Shown here one piece after another: positions 28,094 through 37,050 of a stretch of 64,000 bases of DNA. A model generated the notes under the pieces. That model had not been told where the DNA came from and searched no databases. It saw nothing but the letters and a program-made list of their open reading frames with translations. How positions within the stretch are numbered: position 1 is the stretch's first letter; every line of letters begins with the position of its first letter. Source of the stretch: Alkaliphilus flagellatus (GTDB lineage Bacteria; Bacillota; Clostridia; Peptostreptococcales; Natronincolaceae); the NCBI RefSeq assembly GCF_018919215.1, contig NZ_JAHLQK010000001.1:776430-840429 (forward strand), in the 5' to 3' direction. The position numbers and the translations under genes are program-made.

Positions 28094-28295
28094 AACGATT
28101 TATCTTTAAGAATATTTAATTATGAATCAGCTATTCAAAGGCGCCTGATAGCTGAAAACTACAAAATTAATAGGAAGTAGGATAATAAAAATAATAGTTT
28201 TAAAAAGATTTAAATTTATTACTTAATTTAGAATAATTAAAAGCATTAGAATCATAATTGTTAGTTAAAAACCAAACATATGGAGGAATAAAATA

Positions 28296-30098
28296 ATGAG
28301 AAAGATCACAGGATCTAAAAAAATTATTTGTGCGGTATTGTGTATTATTATGATTTTATCCATGGTTGCTTGTCAGCCTAAAACTTCAAATTCAACAGAA
28401 GCAAGCAAGTTTAATGCTGGTACTTATACAGCACTAGCAGCTGGACACAATGGTGATATAAAAATTGAGCTTATTGTTGATGATAGTTCAATTAAGGATG
28501 TTAAAGTTTTAGAGCATATAGAAAGTCCTGGTATATCAGATCCAGCAATAGAAAGAATTCCTAAGGCAATTGTAGATGGACAAACATTAGCTGTTGATGT
28601 TATTTCAGGTGCTACAGTTACAAGTAATGCAATAATAGCAGCTGTAACAGAAGCTATTAAGCTTGCAGGTGGAGACGTAGATGCTCTAACTGTAAAAAAA
28701 GATATTGAAAAAAATACTGGTGAAACAGTTGAACATACAACCGATGTTATCGTAATCGGTGGAGGTGGTGCAGGACTTGCTGCTGCAGTATCTGCTCATC
28801 AGAATGGTGCAAAGGTTATAGTTGTTGAAAAAATGCCAAGGCTTGGTGGAAATACTATTCTATCAGGATCGGCATATAATGCAGTAGACCCAGGAAGACA
28901 ATCAAAACAGGGAATTGAAGATTCTATCGACAAGCATTTTACACAAACATATGAAGGTGGAGATAAACAGGGTAAACCTGAACTTATAAGAACACTTGTA
29001 GAAAATGCATATCCTGCAATTGAATGGCTAGAAAGTATGGGAATGGAGTTTAATGATAAGGTATTTACCGTTTTAGGAGGGTTATGGCCAAGAGCACACA
29101 AACCTGTAAAGCCTCTTGGAACAGGTTTTATGGACACATATCAAAATTACATTAATAATAATGATGGTATTGAAGTAATGCTTGATACTAAGGTAACTGA
29201 ACTTATAGTAGATGGAAATAGAGTTGTGGGGATTAAGGCTGAAGATCTAAATGGTGATGTAGTCATAAATGCAAATAATGGTGTAGTTATTGCAGCAGGT
29301 GGTTTTGGAGCTAATATTGAGATGAGGGAAAAATATAACACAAGCTGGCCTTCACTAACTAATATTAAAACAACAAATCATCCTGGCGCAACTGGAGATG
29401 GTTTAACTTTAGCTGAAAAAATAGGCGGAAATTTAGTTGGAATGGAAAATATTCAGTTACTACCAATGGGTGATCCTAAAACAGGAAGTCTTAGTGGAAA
29501 TATTGAACAAGGTGTTGAGAATAGAATATTTGTAAACAAAGACGGTAATCGATTTGTAGATGAAGGTCAAAGAAGAGACGTTATGACTAAGGCACTTATG
29601 GAGCAAAAAGATTCATTTATGTGGGTAATTGTTGATAAGCATTCTTATCCAACAGGAGATACAAAGAATAATTTCAACGAATCAATTGATGAACTTATTG
29701 CACAAGATAGAGCTTTTAAAGCAGATACCCTAGAAGAACTTGCAGAGAAAATTGGTGTTGATGCTTCCAACTTTGTTAAGGCTGTAGATAACTTTAATAA
29801 GTCAGTAGAAAAAGGTAGTGCGGATGAATTTGGAAGAACCCTATTTGCTGATAAAATTGATACTCCACCATTTTATGCAGGCGGACGTGTTCCGACTGTC
29901 CATCACACAATGGGTGGAATTGAAATTAATACAAGTGCACAAGTTTTAGATAAGGACGGTAATGTAATACCAGGATTATATGCAGCAGGTGAGGTTACAG
30001 GTGGCATTCATGGTGCTAATCGTTTAGGTGGTAATGCTTTGGCGGATATAACAGTATATGGTAAAATTGCAGGAGAAAGTGCTGCAGCAAAAAAATAA
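28296..30098 (+). CDS. secreted FMN-binding / FAD-dependent reductase lipoprotein (fumarate-reductase-like flavocytochrome family)
   Basis: 600 aa. Lipoprotein signal with C26 (LSMVAC). Residues about 40-125 are an FMN-binding domain with S104-G-A-T-V-T-S, the ApbE-type flavinylation motif. From about 145 comes a fumarate reductase/succinate dehydrogenase flavoprotein fold: VIVIGGGGAGLAAAVSA, EKMPRLGGNTILSGSA, HHTMGGIEIN and GANRLGGNALAD, including the active-site His and Arg. It resembles extracellular reductases for fumarate, urocanate or related alkenes used as electron acceptors in flavin-based extracellular electron transfer. Substrate not determined. Regulated by the adjacent TetR, by inference. 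Confidence 0.88.
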   Translation: MRKITGSKKIICAVLCIIMILSMVACQPKTSNSTEASKFNAGTYTALAAGHNGDIKIELIVDDSSIKDVKVLEHIESPGISDPAIERIPKAIVDGQTLAVDVISGATVTSNAIIAAVTEAIKLAGGDVDALTVKKDIEKNTGETVEHTTDVIVIGGGGAGLAAAVSAHQNGAKVIVVEKMPRLGGNTILSGSAYNAVDPGRQSKQGIEDSIDKHFTQTYEGGDKQGKPELIRTLVENAYPAIEWLESMGMEFNDKVFTVLGGLWPRAHKPVKPLGTGFMDTYQNYINNNDGIEVMLDTKVTELIVDGNRVVGIKAEDLNGDVVINANNGVVIAAGGFGANIEMREKYNTSWPSLTNIKTTNHPGATGDGLTLAEKIGGNLVGMENIQLLPMGDPKTGSLSGNIEQGVENRIFVNKDGNRFVDEGQRRDVMTKALMEQKDSFMWVIVDKHSYPTGDTKNNFNESIDELIAQDRAFKADTLEELAEKIGVDASNFVKAVDNFNKSVEKGSADEFGRTLFADKIDTPPFYAGGRVPTVHHTMGGIEINTSAQVLDKDGNVIPGLYAAGEVTGGIHGANRLGGNALADITVYGKIAGESAAAKK

Positions 30099-30164
30099 TT
30101 ATTAGCTTGTTTTATTAATTATATTGCAACCTGCTTATTTTAAAAATTATAGAGATTAACAGAA

Positions 30165-30199
30165 AGAGAACTCATTTAGATGAAATGAGTTCTCTTTTG
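30165..30199 (+). terminator. terminator after the secreted flavoprotein
   Basis: Perfect 13-bp stem AGAGAACTCATTT / AAATGAGTTCTCT followed by TTTT. Confidence 0.88.
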
Positions 30200-30675
30200 A
30201 GTTTACAAGTAAACAGTTAGATAGAGTAAGACAAACATTTAAACTATTGTTTAAATGCTGTATAACCTATACAACTGTAATGTGGGCAATACTTATGGTA
30301 TTTCCACAAGTATTTGTATCTATATTTAACAATGATCCAAAGTTAGTAGAGATTACATCATTGAGTATAAAGATATTTTTTGCAGGGATTCTCTTGTTTG
30401 GTGCTCAATCAGCATGTCAGCAGACCTTTCTTGCACTGGAAAAGGCTAAAATATCAGTTTTATTAGCTTTACTTCGAAAAATAGTACTACTAATACCACT
30501 TATATTTATACTTCCTATGTTTATGGAAAATAAGCTAAAGGGGGTATTAATGGCAGAGCCGGTGGCGGATATATTAGCTGCCACTACAACTATGGTGTGC
30601 TTTGCTATTTTCTATAAAAATGCTCTATCGGATAATAATATAAAGATTTCCAAAGAATCTAGACACTATAGCTAG
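30199..30675 (+). pseudogene. MATE efflux transporter, 3' fragment
   Basis: The frame from 30199 reads KQLDRVRQTFKLLFKCC and then the last third of a MATE transporter: MWAILMVFPQVFVSIFNNDP, FGAQSACQQTFLALEKAK, and RKIVLLIPLIFILP. The first eight helices are absent. Immediately upstream is the terminator of the previous gene, so the 5' part was lost by deletion. An in-frame UGA lies at 30181, but homology does not extend past it, so this is truncation and not recoding. The intact MATE at 42367-43722 is a different copy. Confidence 0.85.
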
Positions 30676-30699
30676 AACAATACTATAATATAATATATA

Positions 30700-30740
30700 T
30701 GGATACTACTTGTTAAATTTGTCAGGTGGTGTCCTTTTAT
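30700..30740 (+). terminator. terminator after MATE remnant
   Basis: GGATACTACTTG pairs with CAGGTGGTGTCC, including four G-U pairs, and is followed by TTTTATTTG. Rest of 30676-30937 is AT-rich with no gene seen. Confidence 0.7.
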
Positions 30741-30937
30741 TTGTTAAAAACTGTAACTAATTTTAAACTTTAGAATAATATATATATGATAGACGAATTA
30801 TATTATTTGTGTATAATAGTTTTACTTTGATAAAATAGCTTGATTTTAGTGTAGATTTATATTTATTTAAAATGGTTTAAACTTAAGCTCTTAGATTAAT
30901 AATTATGTAAAATTAATTTTAGTATTGGGGGATTTTT

Positions 30938-31750
30938 ATGTTAGATTGGCTTAATAACTTTGATCCATCGATTCAAGCACTTATTGCTACATTATTTACT
31001 TGGGGATTAACAGCATTAGGAGCATCATTAGTTTTTTTCTTTAAAAATATAAGCAAAAAAGTACTGAATGCAATGCTTGGTTTTGCTGCAGGAGTTATGA
31101 TTGCAGCTAGCTTTTGGTCCTTATTGTCACCGGCTATAGAGATGGCTGAGGAGGCAGGTATACCTTCTTGGATACCAGCAGCCATAGGTTTTTTGGCAGG
31201 AGGAGCTTTTCTTTATGGTGTAGATAAACTTTTGCCACATCTTCATCGTAATCAGCCAATAGAAGAAGCTGAAGGCATTAAAACAAGCTGGCAAAGAAGT
31301 ATATTATTAGTACTGGCTATAACATTACATAATATACCAGAAGGACTCGCGGTAGGTGTGGCTTTTGGAGCAGTGGCAGCTAATTTACCTTCCGCATCCT
31401 TAGCGGGTGCAGTAGCACTTGCAATAGGAATCGGTATTCAAAACTTTCCAGAGGGAGCTGCAGTTTCTATTCCTCTTAGAAGAGAAGGATTTTCAAGATT
31501 TAAAAGTTTTTTCTACGGTCAGGCATCAGGCATAGTAGAACCTATATCAGGAGTACTTGGGGCTATTTTAGTAGTTGCAATGAGACCTATTCTTCCTTAT
31601 GCATTATCTTTTGCGGCAGGAGCTATGATTTATGTAGTTGTTGAAGAATTGATACCAGAATCGCAACTAGATTCAAATACAGATATTTCAACAATAGGAA
31701 TAATGTTAGGATTTACTGTTATGATGATATTGGATGTGGCTTTAGGCTAA
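30938..31750 (+). CDS. zupT: ZIP family metal transporter
   Basis: 270 aa, about eight membrane helices. ZIP signature helices [16 protein letters not shown] (TM4) and [19 protein letters not shown] (TM5) provide the H, E and N metal ligands, and a short His stretch HLHRN lies in the loop before them. Moves Zn2+ or other divalent metals into the cytoplasm. ATG 30938 follows TTGGGGGA. Single-gene unit. Confidence 0.92.
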   Translation: MLDWLNNFDPSIQALIATLFTWGLTALGASLVFFFKNISKKVLNAMLGFAAGVMIAASFWSLLSPAIEMAEEAGIPSWIPAAIGFLAGGAFLYGVDKLLPHLHRNQPIEEAEGIKTSWQRSILLVLAITLHNIPEGLAVGVAFGAVAANLPSASLAGAVALAIGIGIQNFPEGAAVSIPLRREGFSRFKSFFYGQASGIVEPISGVLGAILVVAMRPILPYALSFAAGAMIYVVVEELIPESQLDSNTDISTIGIMLGFTVMMILDVALG

Positions 31751-31760
31751 AAAATATGTG

Positions 31761-31789
31761 TTGCATTCATTTAGCACTTATGATAAAAT
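31761..31789 (+). promoter_or_regulatory. promoter of the Tyr-leader / NSS transporter unit
   Basis: TTGCAT (31761-31766), 17-nt spacer, TAAAAT (31784-31789), about 33 nt ahead of the leader peptide start. Confidence 0.55.
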
Positions 31790-31821
31790 ATGATTTAATA
31801 TTTGTTAGGAGGAATCCTGTT

Positions 31822-31881
31822 ATGATTATTATATTAAATACAATAAATTTAAATAGAAACTATTATTACTATTATAGATAA
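31822..31881 (+). CDS. leader peptide with five consecutive Tyr codons
   Basis: Nineteen codons: MIIILNTINLNRNYYYYYR, stop TAA 31879-31881. AGGAGG (31807-31812) lies 9 nt upstream, an ideal ribosome site. The five Tyr codons (31861-31875) sit at the end of the frame. The stop is followed at once by GGTTTGC, the first of three mutually pairing segments. This is the architecture of ribosome-mediated transcription attenuation, as in trp and his leaders, with Tyr as the sensed amino acid. The gene downstream of the terminators is a sodium-dependent transporter. Confidence 0.75.
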   Translation: MIIILNTINLNRNYYYYYR

Positions 31882-31952
31882 GGTTTGCTGAAATGAAAAA
31901 AATTCATAGATGCAAACCAGCAAAGTATTTTAAAATACGGTTTGCGTCTATG
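31882..31952 (+). promoter_or_regulatory. competing attenuator hairpins
   Basis: Segment 1 GGTTTGC (31882-31888), segment 2 CATAGATGCAAACC (31905-31918) and segment 3 GGTTTGCGTCTATG (31939-31952). Segment 2 can pair with either 1 (7 bp) or 3 (14 bp with one G-U). The 2:3 hairpin encloses a GTATTTTAAAATAC palindrome. A ribosome held on the Tyr codons would cover segment 1. Confidence 0.65.
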
Positions 31953-31970
31953 ATGGTATATTGGCAATTC

Positions 31971-32005
31971 AAAAAACCACGTAGATATGCACTACGTGGT
32001 TTTTT
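31971..32005 (+). terminator. first terminator in the NSS leader
   Basis: AAAACCACGTAG / CTACGTGGTTTT around ATATGCA, T6 at the end. Confidence 0.85.
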
Positions 32006-32021
32006 ATTTATTATGAATTTT

Positions 32022-32055
32022 AAACCACGTAGAAAGAAGGTCTATGTGGTTTTTT
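32022..32055 (+). terminator. second, near-identical terminator in the NSS leader
   Basis: AAACCACGTAGA / TCTATGTGGTTT plus T-run. The 3' arm of the first hairpin can also pair perfectly with the 5' arm of this one, which would destroy both terminators. Confidence 0.8.
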
Positions 32056-32095
32056 GTTTTATATAAATAAAACTGAAAAACAAGGAGGTAGTAAA

Positions 32096-33424
32096 ATGGA
32101 AGTAAATCAAATTAGTGAAAGGGAAAGTTTTTCAAGTAAGTTTAGCTTTATACTGTCATGTATAGGCTCGGCAGTAGGTTTAGGAAACGTCTGGATGTTT
32201 TCTTGGAGGTTGGGTAAATATGGTGGTGCAGCCTTTCTTATACCTTATTTTTTATTCGTGTTTATACTAGGAACGACAGGACTTATGGGTGAGTTTGCCT
32301 TAGGTAGATCTAAAGGTAAGGGTTCTATGGGAGCTATTAAGGAAATACTAGATGATAAAAAAATTGCTGGATCATCTATTATATCGGTAATACCAACCCT
32401 AGGAGTATGTGGTATTTTCTTATTTTATAATGTAGTAGTTGGATGGGTTTTAAAGTATTTTTCAATGAGTGTTGTTAGTAACTTTAGAAATATAGATGTA
32501 GAGACCTATTTAGATAGCTTTTTAGGAAGTAGCCAAACAATAATTTGGCTTGCAATAGCTGTAACTATAACAACTGTTATACTAACATTTGGGGTAAGCA
32601 AGGGTATAGAAAAAGCTAATAATATTATGATGCCAACTCTTTTTATAGTGTTTATAATTTTACTAATAAGATCAGTAACTCTACCAGGAGCATCTGAAGG
32701 GATTAAATACTTATTAATACCTAAATGGTCCTACTTGTTAGACCCTACAACTTGGGTAATGGCTTTAGGGCAAGCATTTTTTACTGTATCTTTAAATGGA
32801 GCAGGTATGGTAGTATACGGTAGCTATATTGATAGAAATCTAGATATACCATCATCCGCAATTAACACTGCATTCTATGATAGTTTATCAGCAATATTAG
32901 CTGCATTTATTATAATTCCAGCAGCTTTTGCTTTTGGCTTAGATCCAGCTTCTGGTCCAACATTGCTATTTATAACCGTTCCAACAATATTTAAATCTAT
33001 GGTGGGTGGACATTTATTTGGTGCTATATTCTTTGTTAGTATCATATTTGCTGCCATATCTTCTACTATAAATATGATGGAAGCAACCACAGAAGCTTTT
33101 ATGTACAAAACTAACTTTAATAGAAGAAAAAGTGTAATTTTTATAGGAATAGTATCTTTTATAATAGCTATTCCATTAACACTAAATATAGATTTATTTG
33201 GCAAATTTTCTGATTTAGTTACTATTTATATAGCTCCCTTCGGAACTGTAATTGCAGCCATAGTTTTCTTTTGGATATATGGTATAGAGAATGCAAGAAA
33301 AGAAATAAATATGGGTGCTAAAAAGCCACTAGGTAAATGGTTTGAGCCTCTAGCTAAATACGTGTTTGTACTGGTATCAGCTGCGGTTATTATTTTAGGA
33401 GCTGTATATGGAGGAATAGGTTAG
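32096..33424 (+). CDS. sodium-dependent transporter, NSS family (probable tyrosine uptake)
   Basis: 442 aa from ATG 32096 behind AAGGAGGTAG. Around 11-12 helices. TM1 reads SAVGLGNVWMFSWRL, then GKYGGAAFLIPY, a clear NSS signature; in LeuT-type proteins the same place is WRFP or LRFP, so the gate Arg is replaced by Met here. Other family segments: GEFALGRSKG and FFTVSLNGAGMVVYGSY. Couples amino acid uptake to Na+. The Tyr-rich leader suggests tyrosine, and the NSS member Tyt1 of Fusobacterium is a known tyrosine transporter. Both points are inference for this gene. Confidence 0.88.
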   Translation: MEVNQISERESFSSKFSFILSCIGSAVGLGNVWMFSWRLGKYGGAAFLIPYFLFVFILGTTGLMGEFALGRSKGKGSMGAIKEILDDKKIAGSSIISVIPTLGVCGIFLFYNVVVGWVLKYFSMSVVSNFRNIDVETYLDSFLGSSQTIIWLAIAVTITTVILTFGVSKGIEKANNIMMPTLFIVFIILLIRSVTLPGASEGIKYLLIPKWSYLLDPTTWVMALGQAFFTVSLNGAGMVVYGSYIDRNLDIPSSAINTAFYDSLSAILAAFIIIPAAFAFGLDPASGPTLLFITVPTIFKSMVGGHLFGAIFFVSIIFAAISSTINMMEATTEAFMYKTNFNRRKSVIFIGIVSFIIAIPLTLNIDLFGKFSDLVTIYIAPFGTVIAAIVFFWIYGIENARKEINMGAKKPLGKWFEPLAKYVFVLVSAAVIILGAVYGGIG

Positions 33425-33585
33425 TAGCTAAGTTTATTAGATTAGTCATTTAATAGATGTGTTTTACTTATAGTTATTTCCTATGATTACTAAAATTGTT
33501 ATAGATATTATCTATTGGTATAAATTTAACAAAAGTATTACAATTCTTTTGTAGACATAGATAAATTTTTCAGGAGGGAATTGTA

Positions 33586-34527
33586 ATGAAAAAATCTTTA
33601 GGTATTTTTTTATCAGTATTAATAATTTTTTCTATAATATTAACTGGATGTACTAAGGAAACTCCGTCCGGTACAACTGGAGAACAAACTGTAAATAAAG
33701 AAATAGTTAATGAAAGTGCTAATACTTTTAGCGCTCAAATGACATTTAATGGGTCATCAACTCTAGCCCCTGTAATATCAGCTATTGCAACTGATTTTAT
33801 TGAAGAATACACTACTTGGGATAAGGTGGATCCAAGTTTTCCAGCAGAAAATATTTCTATTTATGTTTCTGCAGGAGGTTCAGGTGCTGGTGTTAAAGCG
33901 GTCTTAGAAGGAACCAGTGACTTTGGTATGTTAGCAAGGGAAATAAAAGACGAAGAAAACCAAAAAATTGGGGACCCAAAAGAATTTAAACTGGGAATAG
34001 ATGCTTTAACAGTATCAATTAATCCTGAAAATCCTTTACTTAAGATAAAAGATGACTTATCTACAGAAGAAGTTAAGAAAATATTCTCTGGAGAATATAA
34101 GTATTGGGATGAAGTTGAAAGTAGTTTACCACATAGAGAAATTGTAGTAGTTATAAGGGACCTAGGTGGTGGAGCCCATGAGGTATTTCAAAAAAGTGTA
34201 ATGGGAGATACAGAAGTTAGAGAAGATGCTATCCAGGCACCATCTATGGGAGCTTTAGTTACAAAAGTAATAGAAAATAAAGACGCCATAGGATATGCTT
34301 CCTTTGGCATGGTTAATCAAAATATAGGAAAGCTTATTCCGTTAAAGGTTGATGGAGTTGAAGCTACTAAAGAAAATATAGTAAGTGGATCATATAAAAT
34401 ATCTAGACCTCTTATAGCTGTTAAAAAAGGAGAGTTAACACCTGAGCAACAAGCATTTATGGATGTACTTACATCTGAAAAAGGATCTGCGATTATTGAA
34501 AAAATGGGCTATGTGCCTGTGAAATAA
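33586..34527 (+). CDS. pstS: phosphate ABC transporter substrate-binding lipoprotein
   Basis: 313 aa. Lipoprotein signal LTGC (C22). PstS-like phosphate pocket residues lie in FNGSSTLAPVISAIA and SAGGSGAGVKAVLEGTSDFGMLAR, and the fold continues to the C-terminal TSEKGSAIIEKMGYVPV. Captures phosphate outside the cell for PstCAB. ATG 33586 has CAGGAGGG upstream. It is followed by a terminator hairpin before pstC, which would give more binding protein than permease. Confidence 0.92.
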   Translation: MKKSLGIFLSVLIIFSIILTGCTKETPSGTTGEQTVNKEIVNESANTFSAQMTFNGSSTLAPVISAIATDFIEEYTTWDKVDPSFPAENISIYVSAGGSGAGVKAVLEGTSDFGMLAREIKDEENQKIGDPKEFKLGIDALTVSINPENPLLKIKDDLSTEEVKKIFSGEYKYWDEVESSLPHREIVVVIRDLGGGAHEVFQKSVMGDTEVREDAIQAPSMGALVTKVIENKDAIGYASFGMVNQNIGKLIPLKVDGVEATKENIVSGSYKISRPLIAVKKGELTPEQQAFMDVLTSEKGSAIIEKMGYVPVK

Positions 34528-34560
34528 ATTCAGGGGATAATATCCTCTGAATTTTTTTGA
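34526..34560 (+). terminator. intra-operon terminator between pstS and pstC
   Basis: AAATTCAGGGGATA / ATCCTCTGAATTT followed by T7. The pstC ribosome site starts right after it, so partial termination is likely. Confidence 0.8.
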
Positions 34561-34570
34561 GGTGGTATAT

Positions 34571-35434
34571 ATGTATAAATGGCTAGATAAAGTCTTTGGA
34601 GTAGTTATTAAGTTGTTAGCATTGTTCTCATTATTATTGTTAGCATTTATAGTATTATTTATATTTAAAGAGAGCGTAGTGTTTTTTAAGGAAGTACCTG
34701 TACTAAATTTTATAACGGGAAGACGATGGAATCCCCTTAAATCGCCTAATAATCTATCCATTTTTAATATAATATTAGGGACATTATATGTATCAGTTGT
34801 TGCAATTATTATAGCATTACCGATAGGTGTAGGTAGTGGAATTTTGTTATCCACATATACAAAGGGTAAATGGAAAATTATTATAAGAGGAATAATTGAT
34901 ATTTTAGGGGGGATACCATCTGTAGTATATGGTTTTATAGGTCTTTTAGTAATAGTTAAATTTTTTGAAAATATTTTGGACTTTTCTACAGGAGAATCTG
35001 TATTGGCTGGGGGTATACTTTTATCAGCTATGGTTTTACCTTACATAATATCTACTTGTCAGGAGACTATGGATAAGGTATATGAAGAATATTCCTTCTC
35101 TTCAAAGGCTTTAGGTATATCTAAAACATATATGGTAAGAAAAATTGTAGTTCCAGAAAGTAGAAAGAGTATAATAGCTGCTACTATTTTAGCTCTAGGC
35201 AGAGCTATGGGAGAGACAATGGCAGTTATGATGGTAATAGGGAATGCACCTATTGCTCCAAAAATTTTTGGAAAAGCCCAAACTATACCTTCTTTAATTG
35301 CTCTTGAAATGGGTATGGCAGAAGTAGGAAGCTTACATTACCATGCTCTATTCGCTTCAGGTCTAGTACTTATGATTATGCTTTTAATTATTAATATAAT
35401 TCTTTATTATATTAAAAAGGGAATTGGTATATAG
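34571..35434 (+). CDS. pstC: phosphate ABC transporter permease PstC
   Basis: 287 aa from ATG 34571 after TGAGGTGG. Six helices; motifs LPIGVGSGILLSTY, GGIPSVVYGFIGLLV (PstC/A signature), and the EAA-like loop KALGISKTYMVRKIVVPESRKSIIAATILALGRAMGETMAV. Forms the channel with PstA. (The longer stretch is residues about 180-220.). Confidence 0.93.
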   Translation: MYKWLDKVFGVVIKLLALFSLLLLAFIVLFIFKESVVFFKEVPVLNFITGRRWNPLKSPNNLSIFNIILGTLYVSVVAIIIALPIGVGSGILLSTYTKGKWKIIIRGIIDILGGIPSVVYGFIGLLVIVKFFENILDFSTGESVLAGGILLSAMVLPYIISTCQETMDKVYEEYSFSSKALGISKTYMVRKIVVPESRKSIIAATILALGRAMGETMAVMMVIGNAPIAPKIFGKAQTIPSLIALEMGMAEVGSLHYHALFASGLVLMIMLLIINIILYYIKKGIGI

Positions 35435-35453
35435 AATAAAAGAGGATGATATT

Positions 35454-36290
35454 ATGTTGGAAAATATAAAAAATGCATTGTTTAAAATATGGATTACATT
35501 AAGTGGAGTAATAGTGTTTTTTTCAACCTTATTTATATTTGCATATATAATTAAAAATGGGTTTAAATCTGTAAATGTTGAATTTATATTTGGCAGTCCT
35601 AAGGGAATACCCTTAGGCTCGGAAGGAGGAATTTTCCCTGCAATTGTAGGTAGCTTATTTTTAATGATTATTGCTTGTATATTTGCATCTTTGTTGGCAA
35701 TTTCAACATCTATATATGTAGTTTATTATTGTAAATCCATCAAAATCGAAAACATAGTTCATGTTATAGTTCAGTGCATGGCCGGTGTACCTTCAATAGT
35801 TTTAGGTCTTTTTGGGTATACGCTTTTAGTAATTAATTTAAAATTAGGAAGATCTCTTTTATCCGCTGGGTTAACTTTGGGAATTATGATTTTTCCATTT
35901 ATACAAGTTAGAGTTGAGAAGATTTTCAGGGAAATTAGTAGCTCTATAATTAACTCATCCTATGCCTTAGGCGTGTCTAAATCATATACATTTTTTAAAT
36001 TAATACTTCCTATATGTAAGTCAGAAATAGTTTCTGCAATAACTTTAGCAGGCGGATTTGCAATGGGAGCTGCGGCTCCTATAATACTTACTGGGGCAGT
36101 AATCTTTGCTCCAATACCTAAATCCTTATCATCGCCTGTAATGGCACTGCCTTTTCATTTATATATACTTACTGGAGAAGGTATTTCTCTTGAAAAATCC
36201 TATGCAACGACTTTAGTACTTATAGGACTACTTTTTATAATAAATATAATTTCAATAGCCCTAACTTTTATACGAAAAGGAGTTAGATAG
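35454..36290 (+). CDS. pstA: phosphate ABC transporter permease PstA
   Basis: 278 aa from ATG 35454 (AGAGGATG site). Signature segments GIPLGSEGGIFPAIVGSL, QCMAGVPSIVLGLFGY, and the cytoplasmic loop YALGVSKSYTFFKLILP. Second half of the permease dimer. The next start follows directly after its stop. Confidence 0.93.
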   Translation: MLENIKNALFKIWITLSGVIVFFSTLFIFAYIIKNGFKSVNVEFIFGSPKGIPLGSEGGIFPAIVGSLFLMIIACIFASLLAISTSIYVVYYCKSIKIENIVHVIVQCMAGVPSIVLGLFGYTLLVINLKLGRSLLSAGLTLGIMIFPFIQVRVEKIFREISSSIINSSYALGVSKSYTFFKLILPICKSEIVSAITLAGGFAMGAAAPIILTGAVIFAPIPKSLSSPVMALPFHLYILTGEGISLEKSYATTLVLIGLLFIINIISIALTFIRKGVR

Positions 36291-37034
36291 ATGAATATTA
36301 TTGAATTAGCAAATTTAAGTGCATATTATGGAGATAAAAAGGTTTTAAATAATATAAATATGAGAATAGCAAAGAATAAAATAACTGCTATTATTGGGCC
36401 ATCTGGTTGTGGGAAATCAACTTTACTAGCAGTTTTAAATAGAATGCTGGAGGAGAATGGTGGCGCAATTGAGGGTAAAGTTTTTTTTGATGATAAGGAT
36501 ATTTTAAATTATCCTAAGGATGAACTAAGAAAAAGAATAGGGATAGTTTTTCAAAAACCTAGCCCATTTCCCATGTCAATATATAAAAATCTTACCTATG
36601 CCCCATTATATTACGGAGTAAGGAATAAAAAAATATTAAATCAGATAGTTGATGATAAATTAAAGATTTCAGGACTTTATCATGAAGTAAAGGATAATCT
36701 TAAAATATCTGCATTAAAGCTTTCTGGTGGGCAACAACAAAGGTTATGTATTGCAAGAGCTCTTACAGTAGAGCCGGATATATTATTAATGGATGAGCCT
36801 TGTTCAGCCTTAGATGTAAAGAATACTGCTAATATAGAGGATATGTTAGTAAATTTATTAGATAATTATACTATAGTAATAGTTACCCATAACCTTTCAC
36901 AGGCAAAAAGAATTTCGGACTATACAGCCTTTATACTGGATGGAGAAATTGTTGAGTATGGCGAGACAAATGAAGTGTTTAATAATCCTAAGGATAAAAG
37001 AACTAAGGAATATATAGAAGGGATATATGGTTAA
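36291..37034 (+). CDS. pstB: phosphate ABC transporter ATP-binding protein PstB
   Basis: 247 aa. Walker A GPSGCGKST, VFQKPSPFPMSIYKNL (PstB-specific Q-loop region), signature LSGGQQQRLCIARAL, and Walker B LLMDEPCSALD. No phoU follows; instead a HAD-like gene begins near the stop. No Pho regulator gene is in the window. Confidence 0.95.
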   Translation: MNIIELANLSAYYGDKKVLNNINMRIAKNKITAIIGPSGCGKSTLLAVLNRMLEENGGAIEGKVFFDDKDILNYPKDELRKRIGIVFQKPSPFPMSIYKNLTYAPLYYGVRNKKILNQIVDDKLKISGLYHEVKDNLKISALKLSGGQQQRLCIARALTVEPDILLMDEPCSALDVKNTANIEDMLVNLLDNYTIVIVTHNLSQAKRISDYTAFILDGEIVEYGETNEVFNNPKDKRTKEYIEGIYG

Positions 37035-37050
37035 TAATAGGAGGTGTACT

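Noticed and set aside
28120-28160. Short peptide MNQLFKGA in the flavoprotein leader as a regulatory leader peptide
   Set aside because: No ribosome site and no repeated codons; the hairpin there is better explained as RNA structure.
30165-30675. MATE fragment as another UGA-recoded gene (in-frame TGA at 30181)
   Set aside because: No MATE homology precedes the TGA; the upstream bases belong to the terminator of the previous gene, so it is a truncation.
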